From assembly GCA_002336465.1 (NCBI GenBank), contig DDEP01000207.1, positions 1 to 19,602 of the forward strand: a stretch of 19,602 bases of DNA. The letters run 5' to 3'. The notes beneath the pieces are model-generated. The model had not been told where the DNA came from. It did no database searches and saw only the letters and a program-made list of their open reading frames with translations. The first letter of the stretch is position 1, and each line of letters begins with the position of its first letter. The stretch comes from Pedobacter sp. UBA1951. GTDB lineage: Bacteria; Bacteroidota; Bacteroidia; Sphingobacteriales; Sphingobacteriaceae. This document shows, one piece after another, positions 1 to 6,507 of the stretch. A program made the position numbers and the translations under genes.

Positions 1-460
1 TACCTCCGTATTTACCTTTACCTGAACCATCATCTGCTATACCTTCAATAGATACATCTGTGCCTTGGTTAACAGGTGCTTTACCTAATAAAATCAAACC
101 ACCCCAGTCACCTTCTCTTCTTGCACCAGCTGGTTGAGCCGAAGTAAATACAATTGGCTTGTCAACTGTACCTTCTGCCATGATTTTTCCACCACGAGAA
201 ATTACTAAAGCGCCTTTTGTAACTTTATCACCTTTGATAATAGTACCTGGCTCAATAGTTAAAGTAGCACCAGAAGTTACATAAACTGTACCTTTTAAGA
301 AATAAATCTTATCAGCAGTCCATTTAACATTTGTAGAAATATCTCCTTTTACCTCTACCATACCATTTCCTTGATCAATAGGATCATCTACTACTTTTTT
401 TGAACAACTTGTTACTATTAATAGTAATGCAAAAGCTGCAAATAATAATTGTTTTTTCAT
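1..460 (-). CDS. Surface/periplasmic lipoprotein, beta-helix-like (5' part; runs off window)
   Basis: The first 153 codons of a gene whose 3' end lies beyond the left edge; the ATG is at 460-458. Residues 1-18 form a lipoprotein signal (two Lys, a Leu/Ala-rich core) ending in the lipobox IVTSC with Cys19, so the product is probably lipidated in the outer membrane. The mature part is rich in Gly, Thr and Val with short beta repeats (TLTIEPGTIIKGDK, then RGGKIMAEGTVDKPIVFTSA), typical of right-handed parallel beta-helix lipoproteins that in Bacteroidota often sit beside a TonB-dependent receptor. The receptor gene ends 147 bp upstream on the same strand. The long gap contains its own regulatory-looking repeats, so it may have a separate promoter. 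Ligand and function are unknown. The family call is by sequence character only. Confidence 0.8.
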   Translation of the reverse strand, partial: MKKQLLFAAFALLLIVTSCSKKVVDDPIDQGNGMVEVKGDISTNVKWTADKIYFLKGTVYVTSGATLTIEPGTIIKGDKVTKGALVISRGGKIMAEGTVDKPIVFTSAQPAGARREGDWGGLILLGKAPVNQGTDVSIEGIADDGSGKGKYGG

Positions 461-529
461 CAGATTTTATTTGTTTTAATTCTTTTTTATCGGTTTTAAT
501 TCCCGCTTCTAATTTTTATTTTGGTTATA

Positions 530-586
530 CAAATATCCATACGACATTTAACCTGCCTATTAACGTTAATTTAAGTTCATGTTAAG
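530..586 (-). promoter_or_regulatory. TTAA repeats with 11/11/12-bp spacing and a possible -7 element before the lipoprotein gene
   Basis: On the plus strand TTAA cores start at 548, 560, 571 and 582, spaced 12, 11 and 11 bp (TTTAAC, ATTAAC, TTTAAG, GTTAAG). Read toward the lipoprotein gene they are GTTAA or CTTAA direct repeats. Minus-strand GATATTTG at 537-530 matches the Bacteroidota -7 consensus TAnnTTTG except at the first base. There is no TTTG near -33; the repeats occupy that place. The arrangement mirrors the better array before the TonB receptor. Regulator identity is inferred, not shown. Confidence 0.4.
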
Positions 587-606
587 ATTAACAGGCCAAT
601 GTTAAA

Positions 607-3411
607 TTAAAAGACATATGAGAATGATAAAGAGTAATTGCTACCTGCTTTGTAACTGCTTATAGTCTGATCATTTGTACTTGATGTTGCATTTGCTACA
701 GGATTATACGTTTTTGAATTGTCTTTATCGAAATACGATACATTTCTTTGGTTTAAGATATCACCAGCGTTGAATTTAAACTCTGCCTTTTTAGTAAGCT
801 TATAGCTCAATTGAAAATCAATTACATCACGTGGGTTTTCCCATACACTTGGAAATTGTTGCCCACCTGCTTTATAAATTTTACGACCTACTCTATTATA
901 CAATACATTAATTCCCATCTTATTATCCAACAGGTTATGCTGTATACCAGCATTGATCACATAAGGAGCCTGTCCAACCATTGGTCTTTCTTTTTCCAAT
1001 AACTGCGGATTGTTAGGGTTTTCTACTTTTGACTTAATGATCGCAATATTTGCATAAAGCGTTGTGTTTTTCAAGAAATCTGCAGTACCTATAAAGTCAA
1101 GTGTTTTTCTCCCTTCAAATTCAACACCATAAGTACTGGCTTTTTTAGAGTTGAAATAAGAAACGATAGGTGTTGAGTTCACATCGTCTATATATGATTC
1201 TATCGCATTATTAAAGTTTTTATAGAATGCCGATACCGATAGGATTTGTCCGGCTGAAGGATAAAACTCATAACGTAAATCTATATTATCTATCAATGCA
1301 CGTTTCAAATGCGTATTACCAGCTTGAATAGCCAACAATTCATAATCATAATATTGGAAAGGAGCTAGCTCTCTAAGCTCTGGTCTGGCCAAAGTTCGCG
1401 CATATGATACCCTGAAATTAGCTTTTGGTGTAACACTATAAGTAAAGTTGGCCGAAGGTAGAATATCAAAATAATTCTGCTCTATAGGATCTATCAAAGT
1501 ACTAAAAGTATTCAGGTTAACCTTAAACTGCTCGGCCCTTACGCCCCAAACCACTCTCATTTTCTCGCCAATCTTATTATCAAGCATTAAATAAGCTGCA
1601 TTATTAAATGAATTTGCGGTGTATTTATCACCAGCATTGGCAATTTCATCTAAACGATATTTCCCTGCATTTATCAAATCATTTCCAAATAAGGTATTTA
1701 ATGGACGGGTCCTGATTTCATTTGCTTCGGTTGGATCATTTGTATTTAGTACCAAGCCTATAAAACGAACATCAAAATCACGATCTCTGTATTGAGAATT
1801 TAAGCCTGCTTTAAATGTTGCACTTTTTGAGAACATGGTTAACGGAAGTGAGTAATTTACCGTTCCTGCATATCCATTTTCGTGCATTTTTGAGAACAGA
1901 CGCGTATTGGCTTTGCCTAAACCCGTTATACTTGCTTTAAAACCATCAGGGTCATTTCTATCAGCAACATTTCTAAAATATTCAACTTTACGTTGATCTG
2001 GTTGGTCATTTAAAACATCATCAAAAGATAATGACCAATTGATCTTATCGTTCTTAGCACTTACCTTATGATTACCCTCTATAGTAGATTTAAATAAAGT
2101 TTTTTGCAATAAGTCAAAAGCATAAAATCTAACATCACCTCTTGATACATCATTACCTTCTCTGTATAAGTAATTATCATCAAATACTTTGTTATAAATA
2201 TTTTTAAAAGTGATCTTACTGTTACCATAGCTATAAGCAAAGTTGGCTAAAGCACCTAAGCTGGTAGAGAACTTATATTGATTATCAACAAGGTTGTAAA
2301 CGTGGAAATTTCTGGTTAAATCGGGTGTAATGCTTTGTGAGTTCCTATAGGTCAATGCCACAATAGCTCCTAGTTTTCTGTTGTTATCGAGGCTTTTTGT
2401 CTTGCCTAAACTCAATTGGTAGTTTTGAGTAGGCAAAGCGCTCATAGAATATTTATTCCAGTCGTTTGGTAAAGTTTTAATAGCCGCTATATTCTTAGTA
2501 GGGTCTAAACCTGCAGAAATAGCATTGGTGCTTGGAAAATTAGATGCCAGTTCTCTGTTTCCACCATCAAAACCTAAATAGTTGATACCCGTACGCGGGC
2601 CACTGATAAAATCTTTAAAAGTAGAAACGGTATTGTACCCCGCTCCTATTCCCAATGAAATAAAATCATTATCAGGAACATCTTTTGTAATTACCTGTAT
2701 GGCTCCTCCTGTAAAATTACCCGGAAGATCAGGAGTAGCTGTTTTATTAATGATCAAATTATCTACTAACGAAGAAGGAACAATATCAAAAGAGAATGCT
2801 TTCCTGTTAGGCTCAGTACTTGGAAGTTCTGCATGATCTAACAGTGCAGTGTTATAGCGATCCCCAAGTCCGCGTATTACCACAAATTTATTATCTTGGA
2901 TATTAGCCCCACTAACACGTTTTAACACATCTGACGTATTTCTATCAGGAGATCTTTTAATAGATTCTGAAGATATACCATCACTTATCGATGCACTGTT
3001 TTTCTGTTGAGCATATAAAGCATTTATACTTTCCTGCTTATAGCTTCCAGTAATAACTACTTGTTTCAGGGTTTGAGAATTAGCTTCTTCCATTACCACA
3101 TTTAAACTGGTAACAGCCCCTCCTTTTACCTCAACATCTGTAATTTTTTTGGTAGCATAACTTACGTAGGAAATTTCTATGGTATATTTTCCGGGCGTTA
3201 ATCCTGTTAAAATATATTTACCGTCTATATCGGTAGCTACGCCCCTTGTAGTGCCGGCAATTTTAACAGAAACACCGATCAAGGTTTCTCCTGTTTTTTT
3301 ATCCGATACGGTTCCTGAGATTTTTCCTGTTCCCTGGGCGAAAACAAACACATTGCTCAATACCATAATGGTAATCAGCAATGCTTTTTTTAGAGTTAAT
3401 TGTGATTTCAA
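607..3411 (-). CDS. TonB-dependent outer-membrane receptor with carboxypeptidase-regulatory-like N-domain
   Basis: A 934-aa outer-membrane active transporter driven by TonB-ExbBD. Residues 1-25 are a signal peptide ending VFVFA before QG. Residues about 30-110 form a carboxypeptidase-D regulatory-like beta domain (KISGTVSDKKTGETLIGVSV onward). The plug follows at about 115-245, with VVIRGLGDRYN and a closing FTGGAIQVITKDV. The rest is the 22-strand barrel, ending in an aromatic C-terminus (SLSFSYVF). It is not SusC-like in length (SusC is about 1000 aa) and no SusD partner is seen; the partner is the downstream lipoprotein. The start is TTG at 3411: there is no in-frame ATG between the upstream stop at 3456-3454 and the signal peptide, and the next ATG would cut the signal core. 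A tandem-repeat array and a -7 box lie just upstream. The substrate is unknown. Confidence 0.93.
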   Translation of the reverse strand: MKSQLTLKKALLITIMVLSNVFVFAQGTGKISGTVSDKKTGETLIGVSVKIAGTTRGVATDIDGKYILTGLTPGKYTIEISYVSYATKKITDVEVKGGAVTSLNVVMEEANSQTLKQVVITGSYKQESINALYAQQKNSASISDGISSESIKRSPDRNTSDVLKRVSGANIQDNKFVVIRGLGDRYNTALLDHAELPSTEPNRKAFSFDIVPSSLVDNLIINKTATPDLPGNFTGGAIQVITKDVPDNDFISLGIGAGYNTVSTFKDFISGPRTGINYLGFDGGNRELASNFPSTNAISAGLDPTKNIAAIKTLPNDWNKYSMSALPTQNYQLSLGKTKSLDNNRKLGAIVALTYRNSQSITPDLTRNFHVYNLVDNQYKFSTSLGALANFAYSYGNSKITFKNIYNKVFDDNYLYREGNDVSRGDVRFYAFDLLQKTLFKSTIEGNHKVSAKNDKINWSLSFDDVLNDQPDQRKVEYFRNVADRNDPDGFKASITGLGKANTRLFSKMHENGYAGTVNYSLPLTMFSKSATFKAGLNSQYRDRDFDVRFIGLVLNTNDPTEANEIRTRPLNTLFGNDLINAGKYRLDEIANAGDKYTANSFNNAAYLMLDNKIGEKMRVVWGVRAEQFKVNLNTFSTLIDPIEQNYFDILPSANFTYSVTPKANFRVSYARTLARPELRELAPFQYYDYELLAIQAGNTHLKRALIDNIDLRYEFYPSAGQILSVSAFYKNFNNAIESYIDDVNSTPIVSYFNSKKASTYGVEFEGRKTLDFIGTADFLKNTTLYANIAIIKSKVENPNNPQLLEKERPMVGQAPYVINAGIQHNLLDNKMGINVLYNRVGRKIYKAGGQQFPSVWENPRDVIDFQLSYKLTKKAEFKFNAGDILNQRNVSYFDKDNSKTYNPVANATSSTNDQTISSYKAGSNYSLSFSYVF

Positions 3412-3434
3412 TTTTACTGTTTTTTGTGTTTCAG

Positions 3435-3517
3435 CAAAACTATTATCACAATGTTAGCTCTCTATTAACAAGATATTACGATTTAATTATCGTAAAATTA
3501 AGCCAATGTTAAATGCC
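3435..3517 (-). promoter_or_regulatory. Seven-unit 11-bp direct-repeat array plus -7 element of the TonB receptor promoter (PhoB/PhoP-box-like)
   Basis: On the plus strand the triplet TTA begins at 3443, 3454, 3465, 3476, 3487, 3498 and 3509, exactly 11 bp apart seven times. Each unit opens with T/A then A/G then TTA (TATTA, TGTTA, TATTA, TATTA, AATTA, AATTA, TGTTA). Read toward the receptor gene the core is TAA(C/T)(A/T). The last unit overlaps minus-strand TAGTTTTG at 3442-3435, a perfect TAnnTTTG -7 element; no TTTG is found near -33. This is the layout of an activator-dependent promoter for an OmpR/PhoB-type regulator binding head to tail. The predicted leader is about 15-20 nt before the TTG start. 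Confidence 0.6.
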
Positions 3518-3524
3518 TTAGCCG

Positions 3525-4037
3525 TTAATATTTTAGCCCTATTTTTTTACATATAAAATGCAACAACCAAATTGGGCCTATTAACAAGAATTTAACATCA
3601 TCTAAGAATGAAGGCTTTTTTCCTTCTATTTTATGACCTATAAACTGCCCTATCCAAGCCAAAACAAAAATGACTGCAAAGATAATCCAAGCTTGTGGTC
3701 CTCCTTCTTTTTCCCATATTTCTAATTTTACGATGCCAAAGCTCATGGCAAAAATTATCCATATCATTAAAAAGAACAGTACTGGCGAAAGCTTGAAATA
3801 ATAGTACATGGCAAAAGCAATTAAAAAAGATGCCCAGTTGAAAAAGGTTTGGTACTGACCTAAAAAGCTTAATTGCGGGAAAGGGATAAGCCATATTAAT
3901 CCTAATAAGCTGAATACAATCAATGGTACACATATCCAGTGGATCAACTTATTTGTTTTATTCTGATGACTTTCAGCATATTTGTCAAACAGGACATCAA
4001 CAGGTCGTTTAGGATTTGTGGCAATGGTCTTACTCAT
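3525..4037 (-). CDS. DUF962/Mpo1-like membrane protein
   Basis: A 170-aa membrane protein. Near the N-terminus is ESHQNKTNKLIHWICVPL, the family's His/Asn signature on the first membrane segment, and near the C-terminus WIGQFIGHKIEGKKP, its second His signature. Four hydrophobic stretches lie between and around these. The yeast relative Mpo1 is an Fe(II)-dependent dioxygenase that shortens 2-hydroxy fatty acids; for bacterial members this activity is an extrapolation. The frame stays open to an ATG at 4091, but the rny terminator (4071-4098) lies in that extension, and the family normally begins a few residues before the VLFDKYAESHQN motif. The ATG at 4037 (MSKTIATN) is therefore chosen. Its stop is 8 bp from the TonB promoter array, so readthrough could reach the receptor gene. 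Confidence 0.85.
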   Translation of the reverse strand: MSKTIATNPKRPVDVLFDKYAESHQNKTNKLIHWICVPLIVFSLLGLIWLIPFPQLSFLGQYQTFFNWASFLIAFAMYYYFKLSPVLFFLMIWIIFAMSFGIVKLEIWEKEGGPQAWIIFAVIFVLAWIGQFIGHKIEGKKPSFLDDVKFLLIGPIWLLHFICKKIGLKY

Positions 4038-4070
4038 AATCTGCAATTTTAATAGTCCTATAAAAATAGA

Positions 4071-4098
4071 AAAAGCGACGGAGATTTCCATCGCTTTT
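4071..4098 (-). terminator. Rho-independent terminator of rny
   Basis: Arms AAAAGCGA and TCGCTTTT (8 bp), one mismatch, then three more G-C/A-T pairs (GGA/TCC) around a 4-nt loop. On the minus strand the stem is followed by TTTTTCTATTTTT. It lies 30 bp after the rny stop codon and points in the direction of rny transcription. Confidence 0.85.
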
Positions 4099-4127
4099 AA
4101 AATTATGTTTTAGAATTAGATTCTGTA

Positions 4128-5690
4128 TTACTTAGCAAATGCAACCGAACGAGTTTCTCTGATCACGGTTACTTTAATTTGTCCCGGATAGGTCATCTCA
4201 GTTTGAATACGGTTTGAAATATCGGCAGCTAACATTTCTGCCTGCTGATCACTTACCCTTTCACTCTCTACCACTACACGCAACTCTCTACCAGCTTGTA
4301 TAGCAAAAGTTTTTTCTACACCCGGATATGATAGGGCCAGTTCTTCTAGCTCTTTTAAGCGTTTGATGTAACTTTCAACTACCTCTCTTCTAGCACCGGG
4401 TCTTGCTCCAGAAATTGAGTCGCAAGCTTGTACAATGGGCGATATTAACGAAGTCATTTCTATCTCATCGTGGTGTGCACCGATAGCGTTACATACTTCT
4501 GGATGCTCTTTATATTTTTCTGCCAGTTGCATACCCAAAATAGCGTGTGGTAATTCAGGATTATCATCAGGCACTTTTCCTATATCGTGTAACAAACCTG
4601 CACGTTTGGCCAACTTTGCATTTAAGCCTAATTCTGCTGCCATCGTAGCACAGAAATTGGCTACCTCGCGTGAGTGGTGTAAAAGATTTTGACCATAAGA
4701 TGAACGGTAGCGCATACGCCCAATCATTCTAATCAATTCAGGGTGCATGCCATGGATACCTAGATCGATTACTGTACGCTCTCCTATTTCGATAATTTCT
4801 TCTTCTATCTGTTTCTTGGTTTTGGCAACAATCTCTTCGATACGTGCCGGATGGATACGACCATCTGTTACCAAGCGGTGTAAAGCCAAACGTGCAATTT
4901 CTCTTCTTACTGGGTCAAAACCTGACAAAATAATAGCCTCAGGTGTATCATCCACAATAATCTCAATACCTGTTGCAGCTTCAAGTGCTCTAATATTTCT
5001 ACCTTCACGACCAATTACACGTCCTTTTATTTCATCGTTTTCGAGATGGAAAATTGAAACCGAATTTTCAATAGCCGCTTCAGAAGCTGTACGCTGTATG
5101 GTTTGTATCACCACCTTTTTAGCTTCTTTACTAGCTGTAAGTTTAGCCTCGTCAACAATATCTTTGATCTGCATTAAAGCCTGAGAACGGGCTTCGCCTT
5201 TCATGTTCTCTACTAGTTGGTTTTTAGCCTCATCAGCGGTTAAACCAGCAACGGTTTCAAGCTGCTTAACATGCTGTTGTTTTAAAACATCTACTTCTTC
5301 TTGTTTTTTTATAGCCAAATTGGTTTGACGTTCTAAATTTTCACGTTGTTTATCTAATTCTTGTTCTTTACGACTGGTATTTTCTAAACGTTGGTTTAAA
5401 GATTGCTCTTTTTGTTTTATGGTATTCTCACGTTGACTGATTTCGCCGTTGCGAGATTGCACTTGCTGTTCATGTTCAGCTTTTAACTGCAAGAATTTTT
5501 CTTTAGCCTCGAGCATTTTATCTTTTTTAAGCATTTCTGCACTGCTCTCAGCATCTTTTAACATTTTCTTAATCTTACTCTGTGCCGCTATTTCCTGCTG
5601 CTTTAACAGATTACGCAATAGGAATCTCCCTATCGCTATGCCAACTACTAGGCCGGCCAAAACATATCCTAAAATTTCAATAATACCCAT
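4128..5690 (-). CDS. rny: Ribonuclease Y
   Basis: Membrane-anchored endoribonuclease that starts mRNA decay. The 520-aa length is typical. Order: N-terminal membrane helix (about residues 5-25), a long Lys/Glu/Gln-rich coiled coil (about 35-200), a KH RNA-binding domain with GRVIGREGRN at 223-232, and an HD metal-dependent phosphodiesterase domain with His339, the HD pair at 368-369 (LLHDIGK) and the HHD at 406-408. All catalytic positions are present. The ATG at 5690 gives a normal hydrophobic anchor. A structured RNA ends only about 12 nt upstream of this start, so rny is either transcribed through it from zapA or is regulated by it. A strong terminator follows the gene. Confidence 0.97.
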   Translation of the reverse strand: MGIIEILGYVLAGLVVGIAIGRFLLRNLLKQQEIAAQSKIKKMLKDAESSAEMLKKDKMLEAKEKFLQLKAEHEQQVQSRNGEISQRENTIKQKEQSLNQRLENTSRKEQELDKQRENLERQTNLAIKKQEEVDVLKQQHVKQLETVAGLTADEAKNQLVENMKGEARSQALMQIKDIVDEAKLTASKEAKKVVIQTIQRTASEAAIENSVSIFHLENDEIKGRVIGREGRNIRALEAATGIEIIVDDTPEAIILSGFDPVRREIARLALHRLVTDGRIHPARIEEIVAKTKKQIEEEIIEIGERTVIDLGIHGMHPELIRMIGRMRYRSSYGQNLLHHSREVANFCATMAAELGLNAKLAKRAGLLHDIGKVPDDNPELPHAILGMQLAEKYKEHPEVCNAIGAHHDEIEMTSLISPIVQACDSISGARPGARREVVESYIKRLKELEELALSYPGVEKTFAIQAGRELRVVVESERVSDQQAEMLAADISNRIQTEMTYPGQIKVTVIRETRSVAFAK

Positions 5691-5702
5691 GTGTTTTTAT
5701 AT

Positions 5703-5791
5703 AAAAAAACCGTAACTAAATTAAAAATGCTTCATGCGCTGGTAATTGCATGGCAGTTACCCAAAATTGAAACATTATAATCTAACTACGG
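5703..5791 (-). ncRNA. Structured small RNA between zapA and rny (candidate 6S/SsrS-type RNA, or rny leader)
   Basis: Read on the minus strand, the 5' arm (5791-5779) pairs with the 3' arm (5722-5710) over 13 bp, three of them G-U wobbles that pair only in RNA of this strand. Inside, AUGUUUCA (5776-5769) pairs with UGAAGCAU (5735-5728) over 8 bp with one wobble. The apex is a hairpin, GGUAA (5761-5757) with UUACC (5745-5741), extended by UGC/GCA around a CAU loop. The outer stem is followed directly by seven U (5709-5703). A promoter sits immediately upstream. A rod with an internal bubble next to zapA recalls 6S RNA, which in proteobacteria follows zapA; the family assignment is inference. 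At about 89 nt it is much shorter than enterobacterial 6S RNA. Confidence 0.6.
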
Positions 5792-5792
5792 T

Positions 5793-5822
5793 CAAATTAT
5801 ATTTTAGCTATATAAGTTCAAA
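5793..5822 (-). promoter_or_regulatory. Promoter of the small RNA
   Basis: Minus-strand TTTG at 5822-5819 (-33 element), a 19-nt spacer, then TAATTTG at 5799-5793 (within TATAATTTG), one base short of the TAnnTTTG consensus. The expected start falls at or next to the first base of the RNA's outer stem (5791), so promoter and RNA end agree. Confidence 0.55.
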
Positions 5823-5857
5823 GAAGCATAATTGCTCTCAGAACATATAAAGAACGA

Positions 5858-6148
5858 TTATTTCATCAAAAACCCGTTAAGCAAACTATCTAATTCTTCA
5901 ACTTTATCAGCTATAGACGTATCTTGCTGCTGCACTTTTTGCTCAGCTCTTAAAACCGCCGTAGCATAATGCAATACAGCCATTGATAATAAATCTTGCT
6001 TATCTCTGACCGCATAATTTTCTTGGTACTCTTTTATACGCTCATTAATAATCTTAGCTGCCCGTCTTACAATTTCTTCTTCTTCAACATTTACCTTTAG
6101 CGGATAAATGCGATCAGAAATAGTTATTTTAATCGAGATTTCTCCCAT
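5858..6148 (-). CDS. zapA: Cell division protein ZapA
   Basis: A 96-aa ZapA-family protein that binds and cross-links FtsZ at midcell. The N-terminal part (MGEISIKITISDRIYPLKVN) matches the beta-strand FtsZ-binding head. It is followed by EEEEIVRRAAKIINERIKEY and a C-terminal helix with heptad character (about residues 45-90) that forms the dimer coiled coil. The length is usual for the family. It is the last gene of a pheT/coiled-coil/zapA run on the minus strand, 31 bp after its neighbour, and is followed by the small RNA and rny. Confidence 0.92.
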   Translation of the reverse strand: MGEISIKITISDRIYPLKVNVEEEEIVRRAAKIINERIKEYQENYAVRDKQDLLSMAVLHYATAVLRAEQKVQQQDTSIADKVEELDSLLNGFLMK

Positions 6149-6179
6149 TTTTTAGCTTTGTTTCAATTTTTTGCCTTCC

Positions 6180-6470
6180 TTATTTCTTCAGCAAGGCTAC
6201 ACACTTATCAATTTCTCGCACAAATTCGTTAATTTTTTGCTTTATATCAAGAGTCTTTTCATTTGTACCCTCAATACTTTTTGCCAGTTTTAGTACCCTG
6301 AGCTTTTCATCAAGATCAGTTTGCTGTACTCTTAAATCGGCTAAAGCTGTTTTAGTCTCCTGATTTTCACGCCTTAATAAATTATTTTCCTCTTGTAATG
6401 CCCTGCAAAGCTCAATAAGCTGAGCAGTTTTAAGGAAAACACTATCGAGTTGTTCTGAAACTGAAGACAT
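6180..6470 (-). CDS. Coiled-coil protein, possible ZapB-like division factor
   Basis: A 96-aa, almost wholly helical protein with no signal peptide or membrane segment. Residues about 8-70 form a heptad-rich coiled coil (LIELCRALQEENNLLRREN, then LRVQQTDLDEKLRVLKLA). A C-terminal helix, INEFVREIDKCVALLKK, follows a short polar break. It sits 37 bp after pheT and 31 bp before zapA, most likely co-transcribed. Size, coiled-coil content and position next to zapA suggest a ZapB-like partner of ZapA. That is inference; general coiled-coil resemblance does not prove it, and I recognise no defining ZapB motif. Confidence 0.8.
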   Translation of the reverse strand: MSSVSEQLDSVFLKTAQLIELCRALQEENNLLRRENQETKTALADLRVQQTDLDEKLRVLKLAKSIEGTNEKTLDIKQKINEFVREIDKCVALLKK

Positions 6471-6507
6471 CTTAATTTTTTATTTCCGTTATTACTTTAT
6501 GATCAAT

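Noticed and set aside
400..585. Plus-strand open frame over the lipoprotein start and its upstream region
   Set aside because: It overlaps the lipoprotein signal sequence on the other strand, has no recognisable features and crosses the regulatory repeats.
588..605. TTAACA/TGTTAA stem-loop just after the TonB receptor stop, as a terminator
   Set aside because: Only six A/T-rich pairs and no U-tract follow; it is more simply part of the TTAA-rich regulatory stretch.
595..3514. The 13-mer GCCAATGTTAAAT on both sides of the receptor gene as ends of a mobile element
   Set aside because: One 13-base match is close to chance expectation in 20 kb of A/T-rich DNA, and both copies lie in TTAA-type regulatory regions. 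It is kept only as weak support for a shared regulator.
4038..4091. N-terminal extension of the DUF962 protein from an ATG at 4091
   Set aside because: The rny terminator stem (4071-4098) lies in it, and the family signature begins soon after the ATG at 4037.
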